Source of the DNA: Bacillota bacterium
GTDB taxonomy: Bacteria > Bacillota > Clostridia > Lachnospirales > Lachnospiraceae
Reading direction: 5' to 3'
Length of the DNA: 64,000 nucleotides
Assembly (NCBI GenBank): GCA_023437715.1
Contig: JAEZFK010000035.1
Location: forward strand, 1-64,000
Below, one piece after another: positions 53,926 through 63,263 of this stretch. A program made the translations under genes and the position numbers. The notes below the pieces were generated by a model. That model did not search any database. It was given only the letters and a program-made list of their open reading frames with translations, and was not told the origin of the DNA. Positions within the stretch are counted from its first letter, which is position 1. Every line of letters begins with the position of its first letter.

Positions 53926-54306
53926 TTAACCTTTAATGACCGTACGAAGCCTGCTTATCTCGCTGTTGAATGCATTCAGTTCATACTGGTATTGTAAAGT
54001 AGTTCTCGCCAGCTCCACACTTTCCACATCGGCGTTTACATTATTTCCATCCATTCTGGCTGATTCATCATTGGTGTTCCGTACAAAATACCTGGAACCA
54101 TCTATGATATTGTTAATATCTCCGGACGTACCGGTTTTTCCGGCAAGCAGACGCCTGCGGAATTCATCTTCAAAGGTGACATATTGGGACTTATATCCCG
54201 GCGTATCCACATTTGCAATGTTATTCATGGTTACCCGCTGCTTTGACCACAGATAATCCAGTGATTTTTCTGCCATGGAAAGGTTATTTCCAAATATTGA
54301 ATTCAT
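53926..54306 (-). CDS. flgB: Proximal rod protein FlgB
   Basis: About 126 residues from the ATG at 54306 (GAGGAA eight bases upstream). The N-terminal rod signature is VTMNNIANVDTPGYKSQ; the C-terminal helix is TTLQYQYELNAFNSEISRL. It is the first gene of the fla/che operon. Confidence 0.96.
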   Translation of the reverse strand: MNSIFGNNLSMAEKSLDYLWSKQRVTMNNIANVDTPGYKSQYVTFEDEFRRRLLAGKTGTSGDINNIIDGSRYFVRNTNDESARMDGNNVNADVESVELARTTLQYQYELNAFNSEISRLRTVIKG

Positions 54307-54332
54307 GGGATTGTTCCTCACTTTCTGCTCCT

Positions 54333-54347
54333 CCGGCGATGCGCCGG
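54333..54347 (-). promoter_or_regulatory. Leader hairpin before flgB
   Basis: CCGGCG (54333-54338) pairs with CGCCGG (54342-54347) around three bases, about 25 nt upstream of the flgB start. It could affect translation initiation or leader stability. Confidence 0.4.
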
Positions 54348-54440
54348 TGAAACACATTCCAGCCGTCTTTGGTGACAAATCGGGTTATACTTCGACAGCT
54401 TTTTACATAAAAATTGGTTTTTTGTAATTATGCTTACCTT

Positions 54441-54469
54441 ATTTTACATATTATTACAACCATTGTCAA
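54441..54469 (-). promoter_or_regulatory. Sigma-A promoter of the fla/che operon
   Basis: On the minus strand TTGACA (54464-54469) and TAAAAT (54441-54446) are separated by 17 nt. With about 125 nt of leader it drives flgB and the 29-gene operon that ends at 27835. No equally good sigma-28 site is seen here. Confidence 0.85.
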
Positions 54470-54495
54470 GAAAGTTCTGACCGGCGAAAGCCGAT

Positions 54496-54975
54496 TTAAA
54501 GCGCCTCCTGAGCCTCATCTTCATGAAGAAGATGATTTATTTCTTTCTCGTCAATCAGCAGCAGAAGCTGATCTCCTGACAGGGCCGAGGCTACTCCGCC
54601 CACCAGCTCCGAGCGGCTGATCTTGTCTACCGCGGTGTCCTGGTAAATTTCACCAATTGGCTCAACACCGTCAATTTCATCTACGATAAGGGCCACCCTC
54701 TGTTCGCCCTCCCGCTTTATGACAATCATCATGCTCGGGCTGTCTTCCTCGGAAGCCTCTGCGGCCTTGCTGCCCTCTATGCCAAAAGCTTTTCTTAAAT
54801 CAATGAGGGTGATTATCTTTCCTCTCTGTTTTACGATTCCTCTGACATAGGGCATTGCCTCCGGAACGGCCGTTATCTGTTCCGGTACCATGCTGATTCC
54901 TTCGATGCAGCTGCTGCTGGCTGCATACATATTGTCTGCCACTTTAAAAAGTACCCATAAATCATCCTTACCCAA
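54496..54975 (-). CDS. cheW: CheW-like coupling protein
   Basis: A 159-residue CheW-domain protein: VLFKVADNMYAASSSCIEGI, then YVRGIVKQRGKIITLIDL and LVGGVASALSG. The TTG at 54975 follows GGAGG by eight bases; no nearby ATG is better placed. A sequence-divergent second copy of cheW, next to the fla/che operon but with its own promoter (55169-55197). Confidence 0.92.
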   Translation of the reverse strand: MGKDDLWVLFKVADNMYAASSSCIEGISMVPEQITAVPEAMPYVRGIVKQRGKIITLIDLRKAFGIEGSKAAEASEEDSPSMMIVIKREGEQRVALIVDEIDGVEPIGEIYQDTAVDKISRSELVGGVASALSGDQLLLLIDEKEINHLLHEDEAQEAL

Positions 54976-55168
54976 TATTTCCGCCTCCTGGTTCCCCTTG
55001 TAATAATCCGATCCTTTTGCATCCTCCTGATTTTCAGTCTTTCGATTAAATATAATCAGATTGCAGCAATGTTTTGGTTACATTTCATTCAAATCAAACC
55101 ATCTCATTAATAATGTCGAAACTTTAAAGCAAAAAATAGAGGATTTTTGTCGATTGGTGTCTTTTTCC
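54976..55168 (-). other. Long leader of the second cheW
   Basis: About 190 nt between the promoter and the TTG start. AT-rich; no clear riboswitch or long hairpin is seen. A GGAGG stretch at about 55022-55026 upstream of the true site could serve a very short frame, which I cannot support. Reported because such a leader for a 159-codon gene is long. Confidence 0.35.
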
Positions 55169-55197
55169 ATTATACAAACAGATTGTCCGATTGTAAA
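55169..55197 (-). promoter_or_regulatory. Sigma-A promoter of the second cheW
   Basis: TTTACA (55192-55197) and TATAAT (55169-55174) on the minus strand with 17 nt between: near-consensus. Directs transcription into cheW at 54975. Confidence 0.8.
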
Positions 55198-55350
55198 GAA
55201 AATAGATAAGATTTTTGGTTACAACTTATCGCATGATTTTCTGATAATTTCCGTGTTTGTAACCAAGCAAAAAAGAATTTGTCAGCAATAGCAGTTTTTT
55301 TTGTACATTATATAAAAATTTGAATAATCCCACTATTATTTATAGAAAGC

Positions 55351-55408
55351 AAAAAATACAGAAAACATCTGATATGGGAGTACCATTCAGATGTTTTCTG
55401 TATTTTTT
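55351..55408 (-). terminator. Terminator of the two-component operon
   Basis: 22-bp perfect stem (55351-55372 with 55387-55408) and 14-nt loop. On the minus strand it ends in TTTTTT; the other arm also has A and T runs, so it can work both ways. It closes the transcript from 55542. Confidence 0.9.
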
Positions 55409-55541
55409 CTGCGGCAAGACCGGAAATTACTGTCAGAATACGATTCATTTCTGAAAACTTTCAGACGTCCTGCTTCCTTTATTTCCCAGATTCCATAATT
55501 GATCCGGTTCTTTCCTATTATAATGCTATGTTTGTATTACC

Positions 55542-57074
55542 TTATATAGTCTCCTTATAACAATCCAGGGTAAACCAGAATTCCACCCCTCCCTGCACGT
55601 TGCGGACGCCGCAGGATTTATGATGGGAATCCATAATGGCCTTTACAATGGAAAGTCCGATGCCGCTTCCCCCATATTCTCTGGTATGGGCCTTATCCAC
55701 CTTGAAGAATTTCGTCCAAAGCTTTGGTAAGTCCTCCTCAGGGATATTCGCCCCGGTGTTGAAAACGGTCACAAGGGCTTCTTCCCCGTTGTCCTCAGCG
55801 GTGATGACGATTTTACGTTCCCCGGACAGATGGTTTAAGGCATTATTTAAATAGTTGGTGATGACTTCCTCTATTTTAAACTCATCGGCGTATACATAGA
55901 TGGGACCGCAGTTTTCCAGCTTTACCGCCGCATCTTTCTGCTGCATTAAAATGCCTGCCGAATTCATGACGCCCCGGATCAGCTCCGTTAACTCAAAGCG
56001 TTCCAGATTGAGGCTGTCGCTGCCGAATTCCAAAGCCGTAAGGTTTAACAGCTGGCGGACCATCTGGTTCATCTTACCTGCTTCGTCCACGATCACGCCG
56101 CAGTAATAATCCCGGCTTTCGGGATCCTCTGCCATGCCTTCCATCAGGCCTTCCGCATAGCCCTGTATGAGGGCGATGGGAGTTTTTAATTCATGGGATA
56201 CGTTGGCAATAAAGTCTTTCCGCATCTCGTCCACCTTGACCTTTTCTGCAATATCCCTTTGCAGCTCCAAGTTGGCCTCCCGAAGCTGGCCGATGGTGCC
56301 CCTTAAAGTATCCGACAATTTATTCATGCTGTTTCCGAGAACTGCAATTTCATCCTCTTCTTTTCCGGTGTATTTTGCATCAAAGTCCAGGGCGGACATT
56401 TTTTCCGATAAGTTGGCAAGCTGCAGGATGGGGGAAGTGATCCGTTTCGTAGTAAAATAAATAAAACAGCTTCCTACAAACAGCGCCACCATCCCTACAT
56501 ATGCCAGAAAACGGTTTGCCAGAGACACGCTGTCCCGGATACTGGCCAGGGGAATGGAAAGCAGAAAGATGGTTTTATTGTCTGAAAAATATCCCCAGCT
56601 TTCCAGATAATAGGAATCGGAACGGTTGTCATAGGTTTTCTGGATGATGTAATTGTCATATTTTTTCAGGATGCTGGCCTGAGGCATATCCTTTCCGAAA
56701 ATGTAGGTATCCACCCGGTTTCTCAAGAACTGCCGGTCTCCGAGAGAGAGAACTTCATCGGTAGTGCTGTCAACGAGCACCATCGTTAAGTTATATTTTT
56801 CTCCCATGATCCGGAACATCTTCTGGGCAGGGCCTTCTGTTTTAAAATCCGGATCATAGGACTCCCGGTAATATTCTATGATCCCTTTTCCGCTTTCATT
56901 GGCCTGGGTCACCATGCTGTCAATCTGGGTGTAGGCCTTTTCCAGTATCCGCACCTTATCACTGGTATAAAAGTCTTCCAGAAACCAGTTGTTCACGCAC
57001 CATGTAGAAATCAGGACAAGAGCCATCAAGCATACAAATATGATGGCAATGCGCGCTCTTATGGAATGCCTCAT
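55542..57074 (-). CDS. Sensor histidine kinase (VanS-like)
   Basis: A 510-residue membrane kinase. Two membrane helices (about 9-30 and 185-208) frame an extracellular sensing domain; HAMP follows, then HisKA with His294 in SHELKTP and an HATPase domain with NYLNNALNH (N box), FNTGANIP and GSGIGLSIV. Resembles VanS-type kinases. Overlaps the response regulator by four bases. The stimulus is unknown. Confidence 0.95.
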   Translation of the reverse strand: MRHSIRARIAIIFVCLMALVLISTWCVNNWFLEDFYTSDKVRILEKAYTQIDSMVTQANESGKGIIEYYRESYDPDFKTEGPAQKMFRIMGEKYNLTMVLVDSTTDEVLSLGDRQFLRNRVDTYIFGKDMPQASILKKYDNYIIQKTYDNRSDSYYLESWGYFSDNKTIFLLSIPLASIRDSVSLANRFLAYVGMVALFVGSCFIYFTTKRITSPILQLANLSEKMSALDFDAKYTGKEEDEIAVLGNSMNKLSDTLRGTIGQLREANLELQRDIAEKVKVDEMRKDFIANVSHELKTPIALIQGYAEGLMEGMAEDPESRDYYCGVIVDEAGKMNQMVRQLLNLTALEFGSDSLNLERFELTELIRGVMNSAGILMQQKDAAVKLENCGPIYVYADEFKIEEVITNYLNNALNHLSGERKIVITAEDNGEEALVTVFNTGANIPEEDLPKLWTKFFKVDKAHTREYGGSGIGLSIVKAIMDSHHKSCGVRNVQGGVEFWFTLDCYKETI

Positions 57075-57748
57075 TCACTCACCTCGAATTTATATCCCAT
57101 TCCCCATATGGTTTTAATGAAATCGCCCTTTTCTCCCATTTTACTCCTTAACTTTTTTACATGAGTATCTATGGTCCGGGCATCGCCAAAGTAATCATAA
57201 TTCCACACATTGTTCAGTATCTTCTCCCGGGACAGGGCAATTCCCTGATTTTCCAGGAAATAGGCCAGGAGTTCAAATTCCTTGTAGCTTAAGTCAATAT
57301 TTTTCCCGTCAATGGTAACCTGATGGGCCGCCTTGTCAATGCAGATGCCGCCGATTTCCACCAGGTCCGCCGCAACGGCATTGCTGCGCCTTAAGATAGC
57401 TTCCACCCGGGCCACTAAAATCTTGGGGCTGAAGGGCTTGGAAATATATTCGTCCACGCCTAAGTCAAAGCCCTGAAGCTCGTCCCGCTCCTCGCTTCTG
57501 GCAGTCAGCATGATGATGGGAACCTGGGAGTATTTGCGGATGGTTTTGCAGGTCTCCCAGCCGTCCATTTTAGGCATCATCACATCAAGAATAATCAGCA
57601 CAATATCTTTCTGTTCAAAAAAAATGTCCACAGCCTCTTCGCCGTTGGCGGCTTCTATGACAGTAAAGCCCTTCACGCTTAAAAAGTCTTTTACCAGCTT
57701 CCTCATTCTGGCTTCATCATCTACCACTAATATTTTTAACTGCTCCAT
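57071..57748 (-). CDS. OmpR/PhoB-family response regulator (VanR-like)
   Basis: A 225-residue regulator from the ATG at 57748, with GGAGG nine bases upstream. Receiver domain with Asp10/Asp11 and phospho-acceptor Asp55 (ILDVMMPKMDG), then the winged-helix DNA-binding domain (YKEFELLAYFLENQ and GDARTIDTHVKKLRSKMG). Pairs with the overlapping kinase. Confidence 0.96.
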   Translation of the reverse strand: MEQLKILVVDDEARMRKLVKDFLSVKGFTVIEAANGEEAVDIFFEQKDIVLIILDVMMPKMDGWETCKTIRKYSQVPIIMLTARSEERDELQGFDLGVDEYISKPFSPKILVARVEAILRRSNAVAADLVEIGGICIDKAAHQVTIDGKNIDLSYKEFELLAYFLENQGIALSREKILNNVWNYDYFGDARTIDTHVKKLRSKMGEKGDFIKTIWGMGYKFEVSE

Positions 57749-57801
57749 ATATAATTTCCTCCCAAAATCAGATCCATTCAATAATTTTATTTCTGAAACA
57801 T

Positions 57802-57810
57802 ATTGTAGCA
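57802..57810 (-). promoter_or_regulatory. Extended minus-10 promoter of the two-component operon
   Basis: TGCTACAAT (57802-57810 on the minus strand) is an extended minus-10 with TGn and TACAAT; the minus-35 is poor. It starts the regulator-kinase operon about 50 nt before the ATG. Confidence 0.55.
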
Positions 57811-57874
57811 AATTGGTGGGAGAATTTCTATACTTTCACAGAGATTTCACACTATTTCACCTAAGACTGAAAAA

Positions 57875-57921
57875 AGGGCTTCTGCAGAAAGAGAATGAAT
57901 TCTCTCTCATGCAAAAGCCCT
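57875..57921 (-). terminator. Terminator downstream of kduI
   Basis: AGGGCTT and TGCA segments (57875-57886) pair with TGCA and AAGCCCT (57910-57921), with an inner GAGAAT/ATTCTC stem. On the minus strand it ends with TTTTTT. It lies 15 nt after the kduI stop. Confidence 0.85.
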
Positions 57922-57935
57922 GTCACTATTAAAAA

Positions 57936-58778
57936 TTATCTCAATTCTGTGGTAGGAATGTTGTCCATATCATCGAAAGCCTGATTCTCTCCGCCCATTG
58001 CCCAAATGAAAGTATAGTTGCTTGTGCCTGCGCCGGAGTGGATGCTCCAGGAGGGGCTGATTACCGCCTGCTCGTTCTGCATGACGATGTGCCTTGTCTC
58101 CTTACCCTCACCCATCATGTGGAATACCACATTGTTTTCCGGAATCTCGAAATACATATAAATTTCCATGCGTCTCTCATGGGTGTGGGCCGGCATGGTG
58201 TTCCATACGCTGCCCGCATCCAGCACGGTCATGCCCATGGACAGCTGGCAGGTCTCCAGTACGTCGGGATGGATAAACTGGTTGATCACCCGCTTGTTGG
58301 CAGTCTCCATGGCGCCCAGGGGCTTTTTGGCAGCCTTTTCAATGGGGATGAAAGTCGTCTTGCAGGCCTTGTGAGCCGGAGCGCTGACCATATAGAATTT
58401 CGCCGGGTTGGAGGCATCATCGCTTGAAAAAACAACTTCCTTTGTTCCCTTTGTAATATATAAACAATCCTTATATCCCATCTTGAATTCTTCGCCGTCT
58501 GCGGTAATCTTTCCTGCACCGCCGATATTGAAGATTCCCACTTCACGTCTCTCAAGGAAATAGCCTGTACCAAAATTTTTCCAGATATCAATCCCCTTGT
58601 CAATGGAAACAGTCTCTGTGGTAGGCATGCAGCCCAGAGTGACCATGCGGTCCACGTGTGAATAAACAGCTATAACTTCATTGGCAACGTATAAGTTCTC
58701 GATTAAAAATTCATTTCTGGTTTCTTCAGTTGTATAACGTTTGAAATCTTTCTGATTTGCGGAATAACGGATATCCAT
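57936..58778 (-). CDS. kduI: 5-dehydro-4-deoxy-D-glucuronate isomerase KduI
   Basis: A 280-residue cupin-type isomerase converting 5-keto-4-deoxyuronate (from pectin or glycosaminoglycan breakdown) to 2,5-diketo-3-deoxygluconate. The zinc ligands are in place: His198, His200, Glu205 (PAHTHERRMEIY) and His247 (SIHSGAG). Its length and ends match the family. It is isolated here: no other uronate gene is near, between the two-component system and a chemoreceptor. Confidence 0.96.
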   Translation of the reverse strand: MDIRYSANQKDFKRYTTEETRNEFLIENLYVANEVIAVYSHVDRMVTLGCMPTTETVSIDKGIDIWKNFGTGYFLERREVGIFNIGGAGKITADGEEFKMGYKDCLYITKGTKEVVFSSDDASNPAKFYMVSAPAHKACKTTFIPIEKAAKKPLGAMETANKRVINQFIHPDVLETCQLSMGMTVLDAGSVWNTMPAHTHERRMEIYMYFEIPENNVVFHMMGEGKETRHIVMQNEQAVISPSWSIHSGAGTSNYTFIWAMGGENQAFDDMDNIPTTELR

Positions 58779-58921
58779 TTATAAAAACCTCCTTGTTAAG
58801 TGTTAAATGTTGATAAAAAGATAAATATAGAAATAACTGACCAATTCAATGGTATCACAAGGAGATGTTTAATTCAATATCTTATTCAATATATCATCAA
58901 AAAGAACATAAAACCTTATCT

Positions 58922-60673
58922 TTATTCTGTTTCATCCGCAATTTTAAATCTTCCGATCTCTTCCCGCAGCAGGCTGGCCTGGGCGGACAGTTCCTGGCTG
59001 GAAGCGGAGCTTTCCTCCGCGGTGGCGGCATTGCTCTGGACCACCGAGGAAATCTGGGTAATTCCGTAAGTCGCCTGGCTGATGGCGGCAGCCTGCTTGC
59101 GGGAAGCCTCTTCCACGTTTTCCATAAGCCCTTTCACATGCTTTGCCTGATTGGTTACGTCTACAAGGATAGCCGCATTTTCCTGGGCGATGGTAAGCCC
59201 CTCTTCCACAGCCCGTGATGAATTTCCCACCAGCAGGGCGGTCCGCTTGGCGGCCTCAGCCGCTTTGGCTGCAAGGCCTCTCACCTCATCGGCCACAATG
59301 GCAAAGCCCTTGCCCGCCTCACCGGCCCGGGCCGCTTCTACCGCCGCATTAAGGGCCAGAAGGCTGGTCTGGGAAGCAATTCCTTCTATATCCTGGGTGA
59401 TCCGGCTGATTTCACCGGAAGTCATTTTGATCTCATCCATGGCGGTCAGCATCTGCTGCATTTTATCATTGCTTTCTTCTACCCGCCCCACTGCCTGCTC
59501 CATATGTCCCGTTGCCTCATCAATATGGGCAGAATTCTGTTCTATCTGGACGGAAACCTCGGTTACGAATGAAGAAAGTCCTTCAATGGTTTCGGCCTGC
59601 TCAGCGGTTCCTGACGCCAGGGCCTGAGCGGCATCAGCCACCTGGGAGGCACCGGCGTTTACCTGCTCGGCGGACCGGCGGATGGCCTGAAGAGTCCTGT
59701 TCAGCTGGCGGTAAATGAGAAGCAGGGAAGCGTGAATCGGTGCAAAGTCTCCCTTATATTCTGCTTCTACCGGCAGAGTCAAATCTCCCTTGGCCACGTT
59801 TTCCAGATGTCTGGTGATGCCGCTGACCACCTCCCGCATCTGATTAATGAGCTCATCCGTTGCCTGGGACAGCACCTCCATCTCATCGTTGGTCCTGCTT
59901 ACAGGCACAGGAGGCGTATGCACATCCCCGTCGGCCAGAAGCTTAAGGCGTCCTGCTATGGGATTTAAGGTCAGGGTAATGCGGCCTACCAGAACGCTCA
60001 GGCCCAGAATGCCGGCTGCGCAGAGGATCACGGAAATCCCCAGCATCATGAGGAGTGACTGTACCTTCTGCCTCTGGCTGCCCGCAACCATGGCGTCAAT
60101 ATCATCAATGTAATTTCCCGTGCTGATATACCAGTCATAAGGTTCAAATTTCAGGGTATAGGCCCGCTTTGGAAAAACGCCTTCCTGCCCGGGCTTGGTG
60201 AAATAAAAATCTGTAAAGCCGCCTTCCGGATTTGAACCGTTTTTAATAAAGCTTTGAATATAATAATTGCCGTTTAAATCCTGTTCGTTGTACCGTTCCT
60301 TGCCCTCGTACTCAGGGTTCATATGTACGGCGCACAGGCCTGTGGACGTATCCGCCCAGAAATAGCCTTCTCCGTTGTTATAGCGGGTATCCCGGACAAT
60401 GCTTTCCGCAGTTTCCCGGGCCTCCTGTTCGCTGATCTCGCCGTTTTTAAAGCGGTCGTAGTTGACCTCCAGCACGCTCACCAGGCTTTCCACCGCAGTT
60501 TTTACATCGTTGTCATAGCTTTCATAGCTTGTATTGATCCAGCTTTGATATGCCAGATCCAGCTTTACATAAAATACCGCCGTCAATATAAGAATGGTGC
60601 CCAGCATCAAAGCGCTTACAAATAATGTGAGCTTTCCTCTTACCTGCAATCCTTGTCTCTTTTGTTTTTCCAT
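58922..60673 (-). CDS. Methyl-accepting chemotaxis protein with sCache sensor
   Basis: About 583 residues from the ATG at 60673, set by GGAGG eight bases upstream. Membrane helices at about 13-37 and 190-215 bracket a single-Cache domain ([34 protein letters not shown]). HAMP follows, then a signalling domain with the receptor-tip hairpin ([29 protein letters not shown]). Adaptation sites are the CheR/CheB/CheD targets. The ligand is unknown, probably a small acid or amine. Confidence 0.96.
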   Translation of the reverse strand: MEKQKRQGLQVRGKLTLFVSALMLGTILILTAVFYVKLDLAYQSWINTSYESYDNDVKTAVESLVSVLEVNYDRFKNGEISEQEARETAESIVRDTRYNNGEGYFWADTSTGLCAVHMNPEYEGKERYNEQDLNGNYYIQSFIKNGSNPEGGFTDFYFTKPGQEGVFPKRAYTLKFEPYDWYISTGNYIDDIDAMVAGSQRQKVQSLLMMLGISVILCAAGILGLSVLVGRITLTLNPIAGRLKLLADGDVHTPPVPVSRTNDEMEVLSQATDELINQMREVVSGITRHLENVAKGDLTLPVEAEYKGDFAPIHASLLLIYRQLNRTLQAIRRSAEQVNAGASQVADAAQALASGTAEQAETIEGLSSFVTEVSVQIEQNSAHIDEATGHMEQAVGRVEESNDKMQQMLTAMDEIKMTSGEISRITQDIEGIASQTSLLALNAAVEAARAGEAGKGFAIVADEVRGLAAKAAEAAKRTALLVGNSSRAVEEGLTIAQENAAILVDVTNQAKHVKGLMENVEEASRKQAAAISQATYGITQISSVVQSNAATAEESSASSQELSAQASLLREEIGRFKIADETE

Positions 60674-60735
60674 TTTCCAGTCCTCCATGATTGCATTTAT
60701 TGTATATATTTTCACGTTTTATCGCTCTATTTCAA

Positions 60736-60764
60736 ATCATACCTCTTTCGTGGGAATAATTCAA
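60736..60764 (-). promoter_or_regulatory. Sigma-A promoter of the chemoreceptor gene
   Basis: TTGAAT (60759-60764) and TATGAT (60736-60741) on the minus strand with 17 nt between. Leader about 55 nt. Confidence 0.75.
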
Positions 60765-60920
60765 TGGATTTTCCTTTATCTTCCTGTGGAACTATTTGAA
60801 TATTTTTCATTATTTGTATAATAACTGAAGATTTGATTGATTTTTGTAGATGAGATCTTGCATTGTATGTAATATAAGCAGTTTCCTTTTTCTCAGGCTT
60901 TATGAGAAAAAATGACAAAA

Positions 60921-60972
60921 AGCTATCCCAAAACCAGGAAAAGCAGGCAGGCTCCATGGCTTTGGGATAGCT
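60921..60972 (-). terminator. Terminator of the glycosyltransferase operon
   Basis: AGCTATCCCAAA (60921-60932) pairs perfectly with TTTGGGATAGCT (60961-60972); the minus-strand copy continues with TTTTTG. About 12 nt after the stop at 60984. Confidence 0.85.
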
Positions 60973-60983
60973 GCATCATTTAT

Positions 60984-62102
60984 TTACGTTTTCTTCTGGC
61001 AGGCTGCTTCGATTAAATCCAAATTATTTTTCAGCCTCTGGTTTTCCGGAGCATAGGCAAGGGCGTTTTTGGCGTGCTCCAGGGATTTTTCAAACATATT
61101 CAGCCTATAGGTGGCAATGGCACAGAGGTCATCCAGGGTATAGTCCCAGGAGTAGCCCATATTGACGTAGCTCCTTGATTTTTCCTTGATTTTCAGCGCC
61201 TCTTCCGACAGGAAGTAGGTCATGGGCCAGTCTCCCCGTTCGTAGCATGCCTGAGCGAATTCCACATATGGATCGCGCATTTCCGGCAGCTCTGCAATGG
61301 CCCTGTAATACCAGTTGTAGGCTTCCTTTATATTTCCCATCCGGAAATAGGATTTGGCGATCCAGCGCATGGAGGCGCACCGTTCGTCGCGCCATTCGGC
61401 GGCAGGCAGGGAAAGATATGCCGTCAGAGTATCAATACATTTTTTCCATTGGCCCTTATACATATATTCTCTTCCCAGATAATAGCGCATCCGCTCATCC
61501 TCCGGCGCTTCGTTTACGGCCATTTCCAGAAGGGGGAGGTAGGATCCCCGGGATTTGGTCGGGTCCGGATAATGATTGAGCACCATTCCGTCAATATATA
61601 TGGTTTCATAAGGCAGACTGCCTACGTATTGAATGAATTCGTGAACAGGGCATTTCCAGCGGAAGCCGTGGCGTTCATGGACCTTGAAATAGTAGAACTG
61701 GACATCGGGCGTGCCGTCCTCCTTGAGCCTCCAGTTGTAAAGATACTTTCCTGTTCTTGCGACCTTTCCGATGTTTTCCGGCTTCTGATTCATCCACGCT
61801 TTCTCAAGGCTGCTCCGCCAGCCTGGCTCAAACAGTTCGTCTAAGTCCGTGCAGACGCAGATATCCACATCCTCAGGAACATGATCCAGGGAAATATTCC
61901 GTGCCACGTCAAATCTCCAGGGCTTTACCGGGTCCACATATACAATGGCCCCTCTTTCCCTCAGCCGTTCCACCGTGCCGTCGTCGGAGCCTGTATCCGT
62001 AACCACGATTAAGTCCGCTTCGCTCATGGAGTCCATCCACCGGTCTACAAACTGGACCTCATTTTTACAGATGGCATATACACAGATCTTATATTTGCTC
62101 AT
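60984..62102 (-). CDS. Glycosyltransferase family 2 with TPR-like C-terminus
   Basis: A 372-residue GT-A-type enzyme. The N-terminal half has VTDTGSDDGT (sugar-nucleotide-binding) at 34-43 and the DxD-like DLDE at 86-89. The C-terminal half is helical with TPR-like repeats (YLGREYMYKGQWKKCIDTL, AYNWYYRAIAELPEMRDPY). The gene overlaps the upstream paralogue by four bases (ATGA). Acceptor unknown; glycosylation of a flagellar or surface protein is one possibility, not evident in the sequence. Confidence 0.85.
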   Translation of the reverse strand: MSKYKICVYAICKNEVQFVDRWMDSMSEADLIVVTDTGSDDGTVERLRERGAIVYVDPVKPWRFDVARNISLDHVPEDVDICVCTDLDELFEPGWRSSLEKAWMNQKPENIGKVARTGKYLYNWRLKEDGTPDVQFYYFKVHERHGFRWKCPVHEFIQYVGSLPYETIYIDGMVLNHYPDPTKSRGSYLPLLEMAVNEAPEDERMRYYLGREYMYKGQWKKCIDTLTAYLSLPAAEWRDERCASMRWIAKSYFRMGNIKEAYNWYYRAIAELPEMRDPYVEFAQACYERGDWPMTYFLSEEALKIKEKSRSYVNMGYSWDYTLDDLCAIATYRLNMFEKSLEHAKNALAYAPENQRLKNNLDLIEAACQKKT

Positions 62103-63211
62103 GAGACCGCCTCCCCTTTAGAACTGCTGACCAGCTTTTCTTCAATCAGCTTCCTGTTGTTTTGCAGCCTTAAATTTTCCGGGTCAATTGCCAGGGCTTT
62201 TTCCGCGTAATCCATGGCTTTTTCATACATTCCCATGTAATAGGCACTGATAGACCCGTAATCGTAAAGGGCGCTTCCCCAGTTTTCCGCCTCCACCAGA
62301 TAGCTTCCTGTGCTTTGGGTGATCCTTAAGCCCTTTTCCGCCATTGCATAGACAAGGGGCCAGTTTTTTTCCTTATAGCCCAGTTTTACAAGCGCCATAT
62401 AGGGCTCCCGCACGTCAGGGCATTCTGCCAGAGCCCGGAAAAGCCATGATCCGGCTTCCTTCCTGTTTCCCATTTCGTCATAGCAGCGGGCAATGAAGCG
62501 CATGGATGCGCTGCGCTCCTCATTCCATCTGGCCGTGGGCAGGGACAAATGCCTTTTTAAGGTTTCTATTCCATTCTCATATTTTCCGTAATAGACGTAT
62601 TCTCTGCCCAGCCAGAACATGGAGCGGTCATCTAAGGGATTCTCCTCCACGGATAACTCCAGAAGAGGCAGGTATTGGCTCCTGGGCTTTGAAAGATCCG
62701 GGTAATGATTTAAAACCAGGCCGTTTATCCACACGGTCTCTTCGGGACCGGGACCGCTGTACTGCAGGATCTCATGGACCGGATGAACCCAGCGGTAGCC
62801 CTGCTTTTTATGGATCTTTTCCATGGGATACTGCTTTTGGGGTGTTCCGTCCGGATTGCTGCTGAATGTAAATAAGTATCTGGCCCGGGTGTGCTTAGGC
62901 TTCCATGCGTCCTCCAGCTTCTTTCTCCAGCCCGGCTCAAAAACCTCATCCAGATCATTGGAAACACAAATATCGGCGTCCTCAGGGACGTAGTCCATGG
63001 CAATATTTCTGGCCACGTCAAAACGCCAGGGGGATATGCGCTCTTCATAGACCACAGCCCCCCTTTGCCTGAGTTTTTCTACTGTGCCGTCGGTGGAGCC
63101 CGTATCCGTCACAATGACTCCATCGGCCTCAGATACGGCATCCATCCAGCGGTCCACAAACTGCTCCTCATTTTTACAGATGGCATATACATATATTTTA
63201 TATCGGTTCAA
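62099..63211 (-). CDS. Glycosyltransferase family 2 with TPR-like C-terminus (paralogue)
   Basis: About 370 residues from the TTG at 63211, with AGGAG nine bases upstream. An earlier in-frame start (63301) would overlap the acetyltransferase gene and adds unrelated residues; the paralogue's MSKYKICVYAICKNE aligns with the shorter form. VTDTGSTDGT and DLDE motifs are present. Tandem duplicate of the next gene, with a matching TPR-like tail. Confidence 0.85.
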   Translation of the reverse strand: MNRYKIYVYAICKNEEQFVDRWMDAVSEADGVIVTDTGSTDGTVEKLRQRGAVVYEERISPWRFDVARNIAMDYVPEDADICVSNDLDEVFEPGWRKKLEDAWKPKHTRARYLFTFSSNPDGTPQKQYPMEKIHKKQGYRWVHPVHEILQYSGPGPEETVWINGLVLNHYPDLSKPRSQYLPLLELSVEENPLDDRSMFWLGREYVYYGKYENGIETLKRHLSLPTARWNEERSASMRFIARCYDEMGNRKEAGSWLFRALAECPDVREPYMALVKLGYKEKNWPLVYAMAEKGLRITQSTGSYLVEAENWGSALYDYGSISAYYMGMYEKAMDYAEKALAIDPENLRLQNNRKLIEEKLVSSSKGEAVS

Positions 63212-63263
63212 TTGAAACAGCTCCTTTTGGGAAATGCTTTTGCTTATGTCCAATATATGCGTT

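Larger units (their letters stand above)
60674..60983 (-). other. Gap upstream of the receptor with promoter and terminator
   Basis: A 310-bp spacer holding a sigma-A promoter (60736-60764) for the receptor and the terminator (60921-60972) of the glycosyltransferase operon. AT-rich; an open frame across it is not believable because it contains the terminator and lacks a ribosome site. Confidence 0.7.

Noticed and set aside
54369..54400. CCCGATTT upstream of flgB as a sigma-28 promoter.
   Set aside because: The TAAA box is 17 nt away and the minus-10 has two mismatches, while a consensus sigma-A promoter lies just upstream.
55061..55291. A 76-codon plus-strand frame upstream of the second cheW.
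   Set aside because: It runs antisense across the cheW promoter and leader, without a ribosome site.
60727..60957. A 76-codon minus-strand frame in the spacer before the chemoreceptor gene.
   Set aside because: It contains the left arm of the terminator at 60921-60972 and the receptor promoter, with no ribosome site.
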